Assembly: GCF_022846615.1 (NCBI RefSeq)
Contig: NZ_AP025637.1
Coordinates: 3,497,001 to 3,561,000, forward strand
Direction: 5' to 3'
DNA length: 64,000 nucleotides
Source: Roseomonas fluvialis
GTDB taxonomy: Bacteria > Pseudomonadota > Alphaproteobacteria > Acetobacterales > Acetobacteraceae
The position numbers and the translations under genes are program-made. Of this stretch, positions 33,382-43,299 are shown piece after piece (within the stretch, counting starts at the first letter, position 1; each line of letters begins with the position of its first letter). The notes beneath the pieces are model-generated. The model ran no database searches and had not been told where the DNA came from. It saw only the letters and a program-made list of their open reading frames with translations.

Positions 33382-34925
33382 GCGGTGCGCACGACATTGC
33401 CGGGGGCCGTTTGCGCGGGGCAGGCGCCGCAGGCTTCCTGGCCGCGCTGGTGCTCGGCGCGATCTGTGTGCCGGCCGCTGTCGTCGTCAGCGACCTCGAG
33501 ACCCGGTACGTGGCGGCGCTGGTCGCGGGCGCCGCCGGCCTGGTGGGACTGATGCTGGCCGGCAGCTTCGCGCGCGCACGGCTCATGCTGGTCGTCGCCA
33601 TGGGCATTGGGCTGTCCGTCGGGCTGAGCATCTCCTTCCTGCACCAGACGGATCTTCCGGGCCGCTACCTGCGCTTCGTGGGCGGGGCGCAGGCCGTCAC
33701 CGTCTCGCTCGGCCAGCTCGGTGCGCTGGGCTGGCTGGGGCTGCGCCTGCTCGAATCCCGGCTGATGCGCCGCCCCTGGCGGATCCAGCTGGTGCCGCTG
33801 GTGGTCGGGCCGCAGGTCGCCTTCATGGCGGTCGGCATGCTGAGCGTCGTCAACGCGCTGCAGCCGGTGCTGTCGGCGCTGGAGCTGCTGCGCCTCACGG
33901 GGCTCCTGATGATCAGCATCGCGGTGATGAACCTTTCGCCGCGCGAGTTGCGGATCTTCGTCTGGACGCTGGTGATGGGCATCCTGCCGCAGTTCCTGCT
34001 GGTGTGCGTCCAGTTCGGCACGGGACGCAACCTGGGTCTGGCGGTGCTCGGCGAGACGGCCCTGGTGCAAACGACCATCGACGCCGGCGCGGTGGCGCGC
34101 CCCGGGGGCACCTTCGGCGACCCCAACATCCTGTCGTATTTCTTCGAGATCACCTACCCGATCGCGCTGGCCATGGCGCTCGCGGGTGCCAGCGCGGCGG
34201 CGCGGCTTGGCGGCAGCGTTTCGGCGCTGGCGAGCCTCGGCGGCGTGATCCTGAGCTACTCCCGCGGGGCCTGGTCCACGATCCCCATCAGCACCGGCAT
34301 CGTCGTGCTTCTGGTGCTGGGCCGACGGGTCCTGTCGCTGCGCACCGCGGTCATCGCCATCCTGGGCAGTCTTGTCGCGGCCGGGGCGGTGGTGTCGGCA
34401 TGGCCGTTCATCTCCACGCGCCTGTTCGGCGATGATGCGGGCAGCTTCGGCCATCGCCTGCCACTGGCGCGCGCGGCGCTGTCGATGTGGGAGCAGTTCC
34501 CGCTGCTGGGCGTCGGCCTGAACAACTTCGCCGTCAGCTTCAACCTGTACGACCGGACGGCGTATTCGCGCATCTTCAACCAGGGCGACCACGTGGTGCA
34601 CAGCCTGCACCTGCTGGTGCTCAGCGAAACCGGCGTGATCGGCTATGCGGCGTTCCTGTTCCAGTTCGTCGCGGCTGTCATCCTGGCGCGACGCATCCGC
34701 AGCAGCCCGCTGGCCCGCGCGCTGGCGATCGGCGCGTGCACCGGCTTACTCGCGCATCTGATCCACGGCTTCGTCGACCCTGGCTTCAAGCTCTCCTTGA
34801 CAGTCTCTCAGCTGATCGCCGGGATTTTCGGGCTCATCGCAGCGCTGTGGCTGCACGACCGGAATCAGGCGCCACCCGTCATGCGCGTCGGCATCGCATC
34901 GCCGCGGGATCGAGGCGCGTCATGA
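33378..34925 (+). CDS. O-antigen ligase / Wzy-type polymerase
   Basis: A 515-residue multi-pass membrane protein read from ATG 33378 (ATGA overlap). About a dozen hydrophobic helices can be seen, for example GAAGFLAALVLGAICVPAAV, LVAGAAGLVGLMLAG and TAVIAILGSLVAAGAVVSA. The Wzy_C/O-antigen-ligase loop region is GVGLNNFAVSFNLYDRTAYS with FNQGDHVVHSLHLLVLSETG, including the conserved His and Arg-type residues of the large periplasmic loop. It probably polymerises repeat units at the periplasmic face, with Wzx upstream in the pathway. The C-terminal 25 residues are polar. Confidence 0.87.
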   Translation: MSGAHDIAGGRLRGAGAAGFLAALVLGAICVPAAVVVSDLETRYVAALVAGAAGLVGLMLAGSFARARLMLVVAMGIGLSVGLSISFLHQTDLPGRYLRFVGGAQAVTVSLGQLGALGWLGLRLLESRLMRRPWRIQLVPLVVGPQVAFMAVGMLSVVNALQPVLSALELLRLTGLLMISIAVMNLSPRELRIFVWTLVMGILPQFLLVCVQFGTGRNLGLAVLGETALVQTTIDAGAVARPGGTFGDPNILSYFFEITYPIALAMALAGASAAARLGGSVSALASLGGVILSYSRGAWSTIPISTGIVVLLVLGRRVLSLRTAVIAILGSLVAAGAVVSAWPFISTRLFGDDAGSFGHRLPLARAALSMWEQFPLLGVGLNNFAVSFNLYDRTAYSRIFNQGDHVVHSLHLLVLSETGVIGYAAFLFQFVAAVILARRIRSSPLARALAIGACTGLLAHLIHGFVDPGFKLSLTVSQLIAGIFGLIAALWLHDRNQAPPVMRVGIASPRDRGAS

Positions 34926-35067
34926 CGCGCACCGGTCCTCTTGCGCGGCGACCGCGCCACTGCGCGCGCTCGCCGCACGACATTCACCTCGCCACGCAGG
35001 GCGCGCGACCGGGACGAACGGTCGCCGCGGCGCGACGACATGCCGATTGATGGGAGCGACGACGCGT

Positions 35068-36033
35068 ATGTCTTGGAAACATGAGGCCATGGTGCGAAGC
35101 GCCCCGGTGCTCGACCGGGTGATGGGGCCGCTGGTCTGGGCGTCGGCCCGGATGATGCTGTTGCTGCGGCAGATGACGCCGCGCAACGCACCGCGCAGCT
35201 TCGGTGTGCTCGATCGCGTCGGCATCTATCCGCTGATGGATCACTACTACGAACCGCTGATCAAGCTGTCGCGCCTGGAGAAGTCGCTCGACGAGCCCCG
35301 CGTGATCCCGGGCCTCGACGTGGATGCCGAGCAGGGGATCCGCCTGCTCGAATCGCTCGATCCCTTCGCCGAGATGCAGGACATCCCGACCGAGCCGCGG
35401 CCGGGGCAGCGCGCCTACCACTACCTCAACAGCTTCTTCGGCCCGCTCGACGCGGCGGCGCTGCACGCCATGATCCGCCGTCATCGCCCGCGCCGCATCG
35501 TCGAGGTCGGGTGCGGCATGTCCACCCTTCTCGCGCTCCGCGCCGAAGCGATGAACGGTGCCGGCAGTTGCGAGCACGTCTGCATCGAACCCTACGAAGC
35601 GCCGTGGCTTGCGGAACTGCCAGTGCGCCTGGTGCGCGCGACGGCCGAGACCGCCGATGTCGCGATGATCGAATCGCTCGAAGCCGACGACATATTGTTC
35701 ATCGACAGCTCGCACATGATCCGCCCGCAGGGCGACGTGCTGACCGAGGTGCTCGCCTGGCTCGGCCGGCTGAAGCCGGGCGTGGTGGTGCACATCCACG
35801 ACGTCTTCACGCCGCGCGACTACCCCATCGTGCTGCTGCGCGACCACCGCTTCTTTTGGAACGAACAGTACCTGGTCGAGGCGTTCCTCGCCTTCAACCA
35901 GCACTTCGAGGTGCTGCTGCCGATGTACCACATGTATCTCAGCCAGCGTGATCGCCTGATCGCGCGCTGCCCGGCGCAGGCCGATCCGCGCATGCTGCCG
36001 CCCACGTCCTTCTGGTTCCGGCGGACAGGCTGA
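35068..36033 (+). CDS. SAM-dependent methyltransferase (Methyltransf_24-like)
   Basis: A 321-residue protein. ATG 35068 was chosen for an upstream GGGAG; ATG 35050 is possible. The first 120 residues are helical and unassigned. The SAM-binding motif is RIVEVGCGMSTLLALRA (about residues 143-159), followed by VCIEPYEAPWLAEL, DDILFIDSSHMIRPQGDV and LKPGVVVHIHDVFTPRDYP. This fits Methyltransf_24 and the cephalosporin-hydroxylase-like family seen in polysaccharide gene sets. A C-terminal extension (MYHMYLSQRDRL) is conserved in shape only. Fourteen bases separate it from the flippase gene. Confidence 0.75.
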   Translation: MSWKHEAMVRSAPVLDRVMGPLVWASARMMLLLRQMTPRNAPRSFGVLDRVGIYPLMDHYYEPLIKLSRLEKSLDEPRVIPGLDVDAEQGIRLLESLDPFAEMQDIPTEPRPGQRAYHYLNSFFGPLDAAALHAMIRRHRPRRIVEVGCGMSTLLALRAEAMNGAGSCEHVCIEPYEAPWLAELPVRLVRATAETADVAMIESLEADDILFIDSSHMIRPQGDVLTEVLAWLGRLKPGVVVHIHDVFTPRDYPIVLLRDHRFFWNEQYLVEAFLAFNQHFEVLLPMYHMYLSQRDRLIARCPAQADPRMLPPTSFWFRRTG

Positions 36034-36046
36034 AGGCGCCGCCGGC

Positions 36047-37459
36047 ATGCGCTACGGCCGCGCCCTTTCGGCGCAGGCGTCCTCCCGCTTCATCTACCTG
36101 ATCGCCGCGGCCGTGATCTTCGTCGTGCTCGCCCGCCTGCTGGGGCCCGAGCAGCTCGGGCAATATGCCTGGGCCGCGAGCTTCCTCGCGATCGCAATCG
36201 CGCTGGCCGATGGCGGCATGAGTCCGGTCCTGGCGCGCGACCTGGTGCAGACGGGGGAGCGCCGCCACGCCTGGTTCGCCAACTTCCTGGCGTTCCGCCT
36301 GGCGCTCGGAACCGTGGTGGCGCTAGGCGGCATCGTCGTCGCGATGCTGATCGCGCCGCAACAGGTGCGGCTGCCCGTGATCCTGTGTTGCGCGGTACTG
36401 CCCGTGCTCGCCGCGCGGTTCTACGATCCGGTGTTCCAGGTCGCCAACCGGCCCTTCCTGTCGCTCTATCCGACGATCGCCTTCGTCGCCCTGGCACCGC
36501 TCGGGATCGCCGCCGCGATGCTGGCGGCGGAGCCGGTGGGCTGGGCGGTCCTCGCCTACGGCGCTGCGGGCACCGGGTATGGGCTGGTGGGCGCCATGAT
36601 GGGATGGCGGCTGCTGAGACCCGACTTCACGGAAGTCGGTCGGGAGGGAATGTCGGAGATCGGCCGCGCGATAGCGCCGATCATGGTCTCGGCGCTGATC
36701 ACGGCACTGGCGCAGCGGGTTGATGTGTTGATCGTGGCGGAGATCGCCGGCGACACCGCCGCCGGCCAGTACAACGCCGCCTATCGCTTCGTCGATATCG
36801 GCGCCGCGATGATCGTGACCGTACTGATGCCGTTGCTCACGCTGTTCTCGGCACTGGCCTCGGTATCGCGCGAGCGACTTGTCGTCGCCTTCCGCGCCTG
36901 CATGCGCTTGATCGCGACGGCAAACACGGTGGTCGCCCTGCTGGCGATCCCGCTGGCGGCGCCGGTGCTGCGAATGGTCTACGGCGCGGCGTTCGAACCG
37001 GCCGCGACCGCCCTGGCCCTGCTGGCGTGGAAGCTCGCGGCAGCCTTCGTCAGCCTGCTGGCCTTCGTGATGATCATGGCGACCGCGTCGATCCGCTTCG
37101 TGATCTGGAGCTCGGCCGCGGCGCTCGTTGTGATCCTCCTGTTGAACTGGCTGCTCGTGCCTTCGCTCTCCGCGACCGGAGCCGCGATCGCGACGCTGGC
37201 GGCCGAACTGATGCAGATGACGGTCAATCTGGTCATGGCGGCACGCGCGGTGCCGGGCGCCTTCGAACGCGGATGGTGGTCACGCTTCGCCGCCTCACTC
37301 GCGGCGGCGCTCGTGATCGCCGCGCTACCGGCCGGCGGACTGCCGGCTTTCGTGCAGGGTATCCTGCCGACGGTCACCTTCGTCGCGCTGATGGCGGCAC
37401 TCCGCGCCTTGCCGGGCAACCCCCTGCCCTTCCTGCGCGTCGACAGCGCGCCGCGATGA
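36047..37459 (+). CDS. Wzx-type polysaccharide flippase
   Basis: A 470-residue multi-pass protein of the MVF/MOP superfamily with about 12-14 membrane helices, read from ATG 36047. The N-terminus MRYGRALSAQASSRFIYLIA and LLGPEQLGQYAWAASFLAIA are characteristic of Wzx/RfbX-type transporters, as is GQYNAAYRFVDIGAAMIVTV in the centre. No soluble domain is present. It flips the lipid-linked repeat unit to the periplasmic side for polymerisation by the Wzy-like protein encoded two genes upstream. A 36-codon frame starts in an ATGA overlap with its stop. Confidence 0.86.
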   Translation: MRYGRALSAQASSRFIYLIAAAVIFVVLARLLGPEQLGQYAWAASFLAIAIALADGGMSPVLARDLVQTGERRHAWFANFLAFRLALGTVVALGGIVVAMLIAPQQVRLPVILCCAVLPVLAARFYDPVFQVANRPFLSLYPTIAFVALAPLGIAAAMLAAEPVGWAVLAYGAAGTGYGLVGAMMGWRLLRPDFTEVGREGMSEIGRAIAPIMVSALITALAQRVDVLIVAEIAGDTAAGQYNAAYRFVDIGAAMIVTVLMPLLTLFSALASVSRERLVVAFRACMRLIATANTVVALLAIPLAAPVLRMVYGAAFEPAATALALLAWKLAAAFVSLLAFVMIMATASIRFVIWSSAAALVVILLLNWLLVPSLSATGAAIATLAAELMQMTVNLVMAARAVPGAFERGWWSRFAASLAAALVIAALPAGGLPAFVQGILPTVTFVALMAALRALPGNPLPFLRVDSAPR

Positions 37460-37566
37460 CACACGCACCGATCGAGACACGGCTGCCGGACGACATCCGC
37501 GACCTGCGGGCGTGGTGGCCCGCACCCCGCCTGCGCGGGGTCCAGGAGCCAGGGAGTTCATCATGA
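37456..37566 (+). CDS. Possible 36-residue peptide between flippase and glycosyltransferase genes
   Basis: A short frame begins with ATG 37456 in an ATGA overlap with the flippase stop and ends inside the start of the next gene (TGA 37564-37566). It encodes MTHAPIETRLPDDIRDLRAW followed by WPAPRLRGVQEPGSSS. The overlap at both ends is what translational coupling would produce, and the spacer would otherwise be 103 bases. No homology is recognised and the call may be fortuitous. Confidence 0.3.
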   Translation: MTHAPIETRLPDDIRDLRAWWPAPRLRGVQEPGSSS

Positions 37567-38909
37567 CGACCACCGGGTCCCAGACTGATGCGACCATCCA
37601 CGACACCGCGCGTCGGACCTCCCGGGCGGGGGACGAGCCTCGCGATGGCCCATCCGCCTGGCGGCAGCGGGACGCGGCGCCCGAACCCGCCGGGAGCGTG
37701 CCGTCCATGCTGGCGCCCGCCGCGGACGCGTGGGCGTGGCCACGCCCGGTCTCCGCTGGCGCGCGGTGGCCGACGGATCCTCAACAGCCGACCGGCCCGC
37801 GCATCGTCATCCTCGGCACACGCGGCATTCCCGCACGGCATGGCGGCTTCGAGACGTTTGCGGAGCGCCTGGCGCTCTACCTCGCCGGGCGCGGCTGGCG
37901 CGTCACCGTGGCCTGCCAGGCGGAGCGGAGCGGCGGTCCCACCGCCTGGCGCGGCATCCGCCTCAATCAGCACAGGCCCTGGAGCCCCGGGCCGCTCGGC
38001 GCGATGGAGATGGATGTCCGCGCCACGACGGCAGCACTGCGCGAAGGCGCCGACATCGCCCTGACCCTGGGCTACAACACCGCGGTGCTGGGCGGCCTGC
38101 TGCGCGCGGCGCGGATCCCGCACCTGATGAACATGGACGGGATCGAGTGGCAGCGCGCGAAGTGGTCGCGCCCGGTGCGCGGCTGGCTCTGGCTGAACGA
38201 ACGCGCTGCGAGGTTCGCGGCCGACCACCTGATCGCTGACCATCCCTGCATCGCCGACCATCTGGAGCGGCATGCGCCGGCCGGCCGCATCACCGTCATT
38301 CCGTATGGCGCGGATCCGGTCACCGGGGCCGATCCGCAGCCGATCAGGGCACGACTGGGCCTGGAGCCAGGCCACTACGTCACGTCGATCGCGCGCGTGG
38401 AGCCGGAGAACTCCGTCCTGGAACTGGTCTCGGCCTTTTCACGCCGCCCGCGCGGCATGCCGCTGGTCGTGCTTGGCCGCGTGGACAGCGCCGGCAATGC
38501 CTATCACGCCGCGATCCGGGCAGCCGCCTCGGCGGAGGTGATCTTCGCCGGCGCCATCTACGAGCAGGACGTCGTCACGGCGCTGCGGGCGCACGCGACA
38601 CTGCATGTTCACGGGCATCGCGTGGGTGGCACCAATCCCTCGCTGGTGGAAGCGCTGGGCGCGGGCAACGCTGTTCTCGCGCACGACAACCGCTTCAATC
38701 GGTGGGTCGCCGGCGACGCGGCGGCCTACTTCCACGATGCCGACGGGTGCGCCGCGGCGCTCGACGAGTTGCTCTCGAACCCTGCTCGACGCCTGGCGAT
38801 GCAGGCGGCCGCACGGTCGCGTCATGCATCCGCATTCGGATGGGACCTGGTCCTGACAGCCTATGAGGAGCTTTTGCTGCGATGGTTGCCGGCACGGCTG
38901 CTCAGCTAG
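37563..38909 (+). CDS. Family 4 glycosyltransferase (DUF1972 type)
   Basis: A 448-residue protein read from ATG 37563 after AGGGAG. The first 75 residues are low-complexity and probably unstructured. The core starts RIVILGTRGIPARHGGFETF, the signature of the DUF1972/rhamnosyltransferase group of GT4 enzymes. It continues with ADIALTLGYNTAVLGGLLRA, PHLMNMDGIEWQRAKWS, ERAARFAADHLIADHPCIAD, TVIPYGADPV and, in the C-terminal half, RVEPENSVLELVSAF and HVHGHRVGGTNPSLVEALGA. The last motif holds the family-specific His-Arg-x-Gly and Glu residues. Cytoplasmic. It closes the plus-strand operon of the locus. Confidence 0.86.
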   Translation: MTTTGSQTDATIHDTARRTSRAGDEPRDGPSAWRQRDAAPEPAGSVPSMLAPAADAWAWPRPVSAGARWPTDPQQPTGPRIVILGTRGIPARHGGFETFAERLALYLAGRGWRVTVACQAERSGGPTAWRGIRLNQHRPWSPGPLGAMEMDVRATTAALREGADIALTLGYNTAVLGGLLRAARIPHLMNMDGIEWQRAKWSRPVRGWLWLNERAARFAADHLIADHPCIADHLERHAPAGRITVIPYGADPVTGADPQPIRARLGLEPGHYVTSIARVEPENSVLELVSAFSRRPRGMPLVVLGRVDSAGNAYHAAIRAAASAEVIFAGAIYEQDVVTALRAHATLHVHGHRVGGTNPSLVEALGAGNAVLAHDNRFNRWVAGDAAAYFHDADGCAAALDELLSNPARRLAMQAAARSRHASAFGWDLVLTAYEELLLRWLPARLLS

Positions 38910-39851
38910 GGCGCACAAGGGGCGCGGGCGTGGCAAGCCGGTGCGTCACGCCCGAGACTTCGGGCCGCCATCGCGGCGGCGCCCGGAGGGGGTGAAGACA
39001 GCGCGGGCGCAGATGTACCGCGTGCTGCTGAAGCCGCGTTTTCGGACGGGATGCGCGAGGCGCGCGGAACGACGGCGGTCCGGCACGCCGGTTCGACGTT
39101 GGTGGCAACAGCGCGCGCGCGAGTTCGTGGTCGGACCACCGCGCGCGCGGGACGTGCTCGACCCGCGCCCGATCGATGCCATCGCGGCAATGCCAAGGCG
39201 GAGGCACCCCAGAGCGCCTTGGCCGCATGACGCGCCTGTTTGCAACGGCCCCGACCGGCGCCGTGCGTGCCCGCGACAGCGCGCAATGAACGCGCCGCGT
39301 CGCCTGATCGGCGCGGAGCTTCACGAACATCTTCAACGCGCGTGACCGCATCCAAGGCAGATCGAACGTGTCGGTAGAATTACCTCGCATACCGACAACG
39401 CAGAAACCGCATGCCGAGAAGGTGGATTACACACAGTAGATCGAGGTCTATCAGCGAGATCATGTGACGATTTTGGAGATAGATACGTAGTAATACGTTT
39501 TTGATTTTCGGCGTTTTCTACATGGATTCAGGCCGGCTCCGTGTATTCTTGAGTATATGGCGGGATCGGATGACGTCACACTGTTGTGCCAGCGCGATGG
39601 GCGCGAAGCCGCGCCGCTTCTGGCGCGCGCCATGCGTCACTCGGCATGGGCGCGCCTACCCGCATTGAGAACGCAGCCCCTCGAACGTCCGCTGCGCCGC
39701 GATGGGCGGACGTCGCCAAGCGCCGGCGGCCGGCGTCTGTCCGCCTTGGCGGGCCGCATGAGCGACCCGCTCCGGCAGGCAGCGCGCTTCGCATGGCGGG
39801 TGCACGCAGTCTGGTGCACCGCCCCGCGCCCTCAAACAGGGATCAAAGCTG
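38910..39851. other. Intergenic region with AT-rich segment, no supported gene
   Basis: About 940 bases. The first 450 are GC-rich with only frames that read as antisense noise. Positions 39360-39560 are clearly AT-rich for this genome (for example GATAGATACGTAGTAATACG near 39478), followed by a region that probably contains the promoter of the aminotransferase gene. A frame at 39557-39859 looks accidental. The eroded look suggests one or more lost genes. Confidence 0.4.
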
Positions 39852-41087
39852 ATGCTTGACCGGATCGCGTTCAATAAACCTAACTTCACGGGACAAGAAT
39901 TTCAATATATGAAGGAGGCGATGGAGAACCGTAGTCTTTCCGGAAATGGGAAATTCACGGCGCTCTGTCAAGAATTACTTGAACGCCAACTGGTCGCTCG
40001 CCGCGCGCTGTTGACGACCTCGGCCACCGCGGCGCTGGAGATGGCAACGATCCTCGCCAATCTCAGCCCTGGGGACGAGGTGATCATGCCCTCGTTCACT
40101 TTCTGCAGCACGGCCAATGCTGTTGTCCTGCGGGGTGCGGTGCCGGTCTTCGTCGATATCCGGCCGGACACCCTGAACATCGACGAGAACGCGATCGAGG
40201 CGGCGATCACGCCGCGTACGCGCGCGATCTGCGTCGTGCACTACGCCGGCGTGGGCGCCCAGATGGATGCCATCATGGAGATCGCCGAACGCCATGGCCT
40301 CATTGTCATCGAGGACGCGGCGCAGGCGTATCACGCGACGTTCAGGGGCAGGCCGCTCGGAACCTTCGGCGCCGCCGGGGCCATCTCCTTCCACGAGACC
40401 AAGAACCTGATATCGGGCGAAGGCGGCGCGCTCGTTGTGAACGACCCCAGTTGGGCTGCGCGTGCCGAGATCATCTGGGAGAAGGGCACCAACCGCGCGG
40501 CATTCGCGCGCGGTGAGGTCGCCCGCTACACCTGGGTCGATGTCGGTTCATCCTTCCTGCCGAGCGAACTGACCGCGGCATTCCTGCTGGCCCAGCTCGA
40601 AGGCGGCGATGACCTGACCGAGCGGCGCCTGGCGGCATGGCGCCGGTACGATGCGGCGCTCGTTCCGCTGGAGGCGGCCGGGGTGCTGAGCCGCCCGCGC
40701 GTTCCCCAGGAGTGTTCGCACAACGGGCATATCTACTACGTCCTCGCGCGCGACGCGGCGGTTCGTGATGCCGCGCTTGTCCGGCTGCGCGAGGAGAACG
40801 TGATGGCGGTGATGCACTACGTTCCGCTGCATTCCGCACCCGCCGGGCGACGGTTCGGACGAACCGCCGGCCCTTTGCCGATCACCGATGACCTTTCGTC
40901 CCGGCTGATCCGCCTGCCGCTGCACGCGAGTATCACCCCGCAGGAGCAGACGCGGGTCGTCGCGGCGCTGGCGCGCGTGCTGGCGCCAGCGGGATGGCAG
41001 CCGCGCGACAGCGCCGCGATCACTCCTCCGCCGGCAACTGCACCTTCCGTCATGGCGGTTATGGATGATCTCAGGCGTGCTGTCTGA
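39852..41087 (+). CDS. DegT/DnrJ/EryC1/StrS sugar aminotransferase (WecE-like)
   Basis: A 411-residue PLP-dependent enzyme. The start MLDRIAFNKPNFTGQEFQYM and the active-site segment SFHETKNLISGEGGALVV match the RffA/WecE group, dTDP-4-oxo-6-deoxy-glucose transaminases. The PLP-binding Lys is residue 184, and the PLP-ring Asp is residue 155 in IEDAAQAYH. Also visible are RALLTTSATAALEMA and PGDEVIMPSFTFCSTANAVV. It would make a 4-amino-4,6-dideoxyhexose for the polysaccharide. The first codons are AT-rich unlike the rest of the gene (AATAAACCTAACTTC), perhaps from a junction with imported DNA. The C-terminal 35 residues (after position 375) are an extension. Confidence 0.88.
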   Translation: MLDRIAFNKPNFTGQEFQYMKEAMENRSLSGNGKFTALCQELLERQLVARRALLTTSATAALEMATILANLSPGDEVIMPSFTFCSTANAVVLRGAVPVFVDIRPDTLNIDENAIEAAITPRTRAICVVHYAGVGAQMDAIMEIAERHGLIVIEDAAQAYHATFRGRPLGTFGAAGAISFHETKNLISGEGGALVVNDPSWAARAEIIWEKGTNRAAFARGEVARYTWVDVGSSFLPSELTAAFLLAQLEGGDDLTERRLAAWRRYDAALVPLEAAGVLSRPRVPQECSHNGHIYYVLARDAAVRDAALVRLREENVMAVMHYVPLHSAPAGRRFGRTAGPLPITDDLSSRLIRLPLHASITPQEQTRVVAALARVLAPAGWQPRDSAAITPPPATAPSVMAVMDDLRRAV

Positions 41088-41721
41088 CGCGGCCTCCCTC
41101 GCGCGAGGCGAGGCACCGCTGCGTGCCTGCTGCCGCCGACCCGCGCCGGTATCGTTGGCTCGCTGCGGGAGGGTGGTCGACGCTGTCGCGTCGGACGGGG
41201 CCGTGCGGCCTGGTTCTTCGAGGTAGAGGTTTCATCCGAAGGAACCTGTGCCGAGCGATGCATGTCCGCGACACCCAAGTGATGGGGCTTGGGCGACGGC
41301 GCCCATGCTGCGGCACGATTGGCGGCGTACCCCTGGACACTCCCATCCCTCAATTCGCTCGGACCGATCCGATGGCCGCGGTCGGCATGAACAGGCTGGC
41401 GGCCGAGACGTAGCTTCATGCGCATCATCATCGGCTTGGCATCGCATACGCTGTCGCGTCGGTCGCCAACCCGATCACCCCCTACGGTGGGCCGGATCAT
41501 CGCCAGGGCCTGAACCACGGCGGGGGACAGGATAATGCGGGGCGCGGATGCGCGACCTGCGCCTCGCGCGCGAAGCGCCTGTCAGCGCCCACACCGGGGA
41601 CGACGTGCCGGCCGGTCCAACCGCGCCTCAATGCGCCCGCCAGGTCGTGCGCAGTCGCGCTGCCCATTCCAGATTCGGACGAAGCTTCGCGTTGGCCAGC
41701 GCCATCCGCGCACCGCGCAAG
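41088..41721. other. Intergenic region, no supported gene
   Basis: About 630 bases between the aminotransferase and the priming transferase gene, which converge here. I see only short frames in several phases and no convincing family. The two genes meet tail to tail, so no promoter is required. Confidence 0.4.
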
Positions 41722-43299
41722 TCAATGCGCGTTGTGCATCTTCATCACGACGCCGACCGTGCGGAACAGGATGCAGATGTCGAGCCACAACGACCAGGCA
41801 CGGATGTATTCGAAATCCGACGCCACGCGTGCGCGGACCTGCGCCTCGGTATCGGTCTGCCCGCGGAGACCGCGCACCTGGGCCAGCCCGGTCAGACCGG
41901 GCCGTACGCGATGCCGCGCCGAATAGCAGTCGACCACGTCCTCGAACGGGACGCCGGCGGCGAGGGTCCGCGGCGCATGCGGCCGCGGGCCGACCAGTGA
42001 CATGTCGCCGCACAGGACGTTGATGAGCTGCGGCAGCTCATCGATCGAGCTGCGCCGCAAAAGGGCTCCGACGCGGGTGACGCGAGCATCGCCGCGCGTC
42101 GCCTGGCGCACGCAGCCTTCCGCGTCGATGGACGACGGGGCAACATGCATGCTGCGGAACTTCCAGATGCGGAACCTGGCGTCGCGGTAGCCGACGCGGT
42201 CCTGGCGAAAGAAGACGCCGCCCGGCGTTTCGATCACGATGGCGAGCGCCGCCAGGATCAGCACGGGCAGGGTCAGGATGAGCAGGACCGACGCGCCGAT
42301 CACGTCGAACAGCCGTTTGCCCAGCGCACCCAACCCGGAAATGGGCGCGCCCAGGATGCGGCGCGTCGGCGGCATCGCGCGGCGCTCGACATACCCGTCG
42401 AGCTCCGGGAGATCATTGGCGATATGGATCTCGATGTTCAGGCAGGCGAACCTGTCGATCAGGTCGGCGAGGCCTTCTCGATGATCCGCCGGCGGCGCGA
42501 GGATCAGCATATCGACGTCGTTCCGCCACACCCGGACCCGCAGCTCTGCCCAGGAGCCAAGTCTTGGAAGTGTTGGATGATCGCCAGGGCCGAAGCGAGA
42601 AATACCCTGGGCGTCAAGTATTCCGACCACTTCAATATTGTGACTGTTCAGGACTCGGTTTGTCAGGAACCGCGCGATGCATTCGGCATCGCCATGGAGC
42701 ACCGCCCGACGGCTCGTTGCGATGTTTATCAGATGGATGAGCTGCTGTTTGAACACGGTGCGCGGCAGCATCAGGAATACCGCCGCCAAGATACCGAACA
42801 ATACGAGCGATGCCTCCAGGGGCGGATGCTCAATACCGATCGTCACTGCCATGCCAGCCGATGCGAGCAGCGCGATGAGCACACTGGCCGCCGGTCGCAA
42901 CAAGCTGACCAGCCGCAATTTATCTTCTCGGATCCTGTATGTTGCGGAAATCAATAAAACAAATCCCATCACTACCGCCGCAAAAACCAACATTTCTGTG
43001 TTGATTATTATTATTTCTTGATTTGCCTCTAGCAGGAATTTATCTTCAGTCAATATTAATGCCAATATAATTGACATTATGTCATACATTACGAAGCCGA
43101 TAGCAATCAGCTCAGGACCATATTCTTGGCCCAATAGCCGAGGAATGCCGCCCGTCGACCGAGGCCGGGGCGGCTTGGTCCTGCCGGCCACGGCACCCTT
43201 GCTGTCGGGTTCGCTGCGCATCCGTTCGCGCACCACCTCATCGGCAGCATGCTTGCGAAGCCAATAAGTGTCACCCTGATTGGCCATAGACCGAGTCAT
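41722..43299 (-). CDS. Polyprenyl-phosphate glycosylphosphotransferase (priming enzyme)
   Basis: A 525-residue membrane enzyme of the WcaJ/GumD/WbaP family. Four N-terminal membrane helices (about residues 63-180) precede a CoA-binding-like cytoplasmic region. A fifth helix follows at KRLFDVIGASVLLILTLPVL. The catalytic domain contains GGVFFRQDRVGYRDARFRIW, the hallmark KFRSMHV, RSSIDELPQLINVLCGDM, SLVGPRPHA and RPGLTGLAQV. It links the first sugar phosphate to undecaprenyl phosphate at the cytoplasmic membrane and so starts the whole pathway. The N-terminal ~130 codons are less GC-rich than the rest. A TATAAT-like -10 sequence lies on the minus strand at 43377-43382. Confidence 0.9.
   Translation of the reverse strand: MTRSMANQGDTYWLRKHAADEVVRERMRSEPDSKGAVAGRTKPPRPRSTGGIPRLLGQEYGPELIAIGFVMYDIMSIILALILTEDKFLLEANQEIIIINTEMLVFAAVVMGFVLLISATYRIREDKLRLVSLLRPAASVLIALLASAGMAVTIGIEHPPLEASLVLFGILAAVFLMLPRTVFKQQLIHLINIATSRRAVLHGDAECIARFLTNRVLNSHNIEVVGILDAQGISRFGPGDHPTLPRLGSWAELRVRVWRNDVDMLILAPPADHREGLADLIDRFACLNIEIHIANDLPELDGYVERRAMPPTRRILGAPISGLGALGKRLFDVIGASVLLILTLPVLILAALAIVIETPGGVFFRQDRVGYRDARFRIWKFRSMHVAPSSIDAEGCVRQATRGDARVTRVGALLRRSSIDELPQLINVLCGDMSLVGPRPHAPRTLAAGVPFEDVVDCYSARHRVRPGLTGLAQVRGLRGQTDTEAQVRARVASDFEYIRAWSLWLDICILFRTVGVVMKMHNAH

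Noticed and set aside
39557-39859. 100-codon open frame before the aminotransferase
   Set aside because: Composition is Arg/Ala-rich like antisense noise, other frames of similar length overlap it on both strands, and its end overlaps the aminotransferase start without a sensible context.
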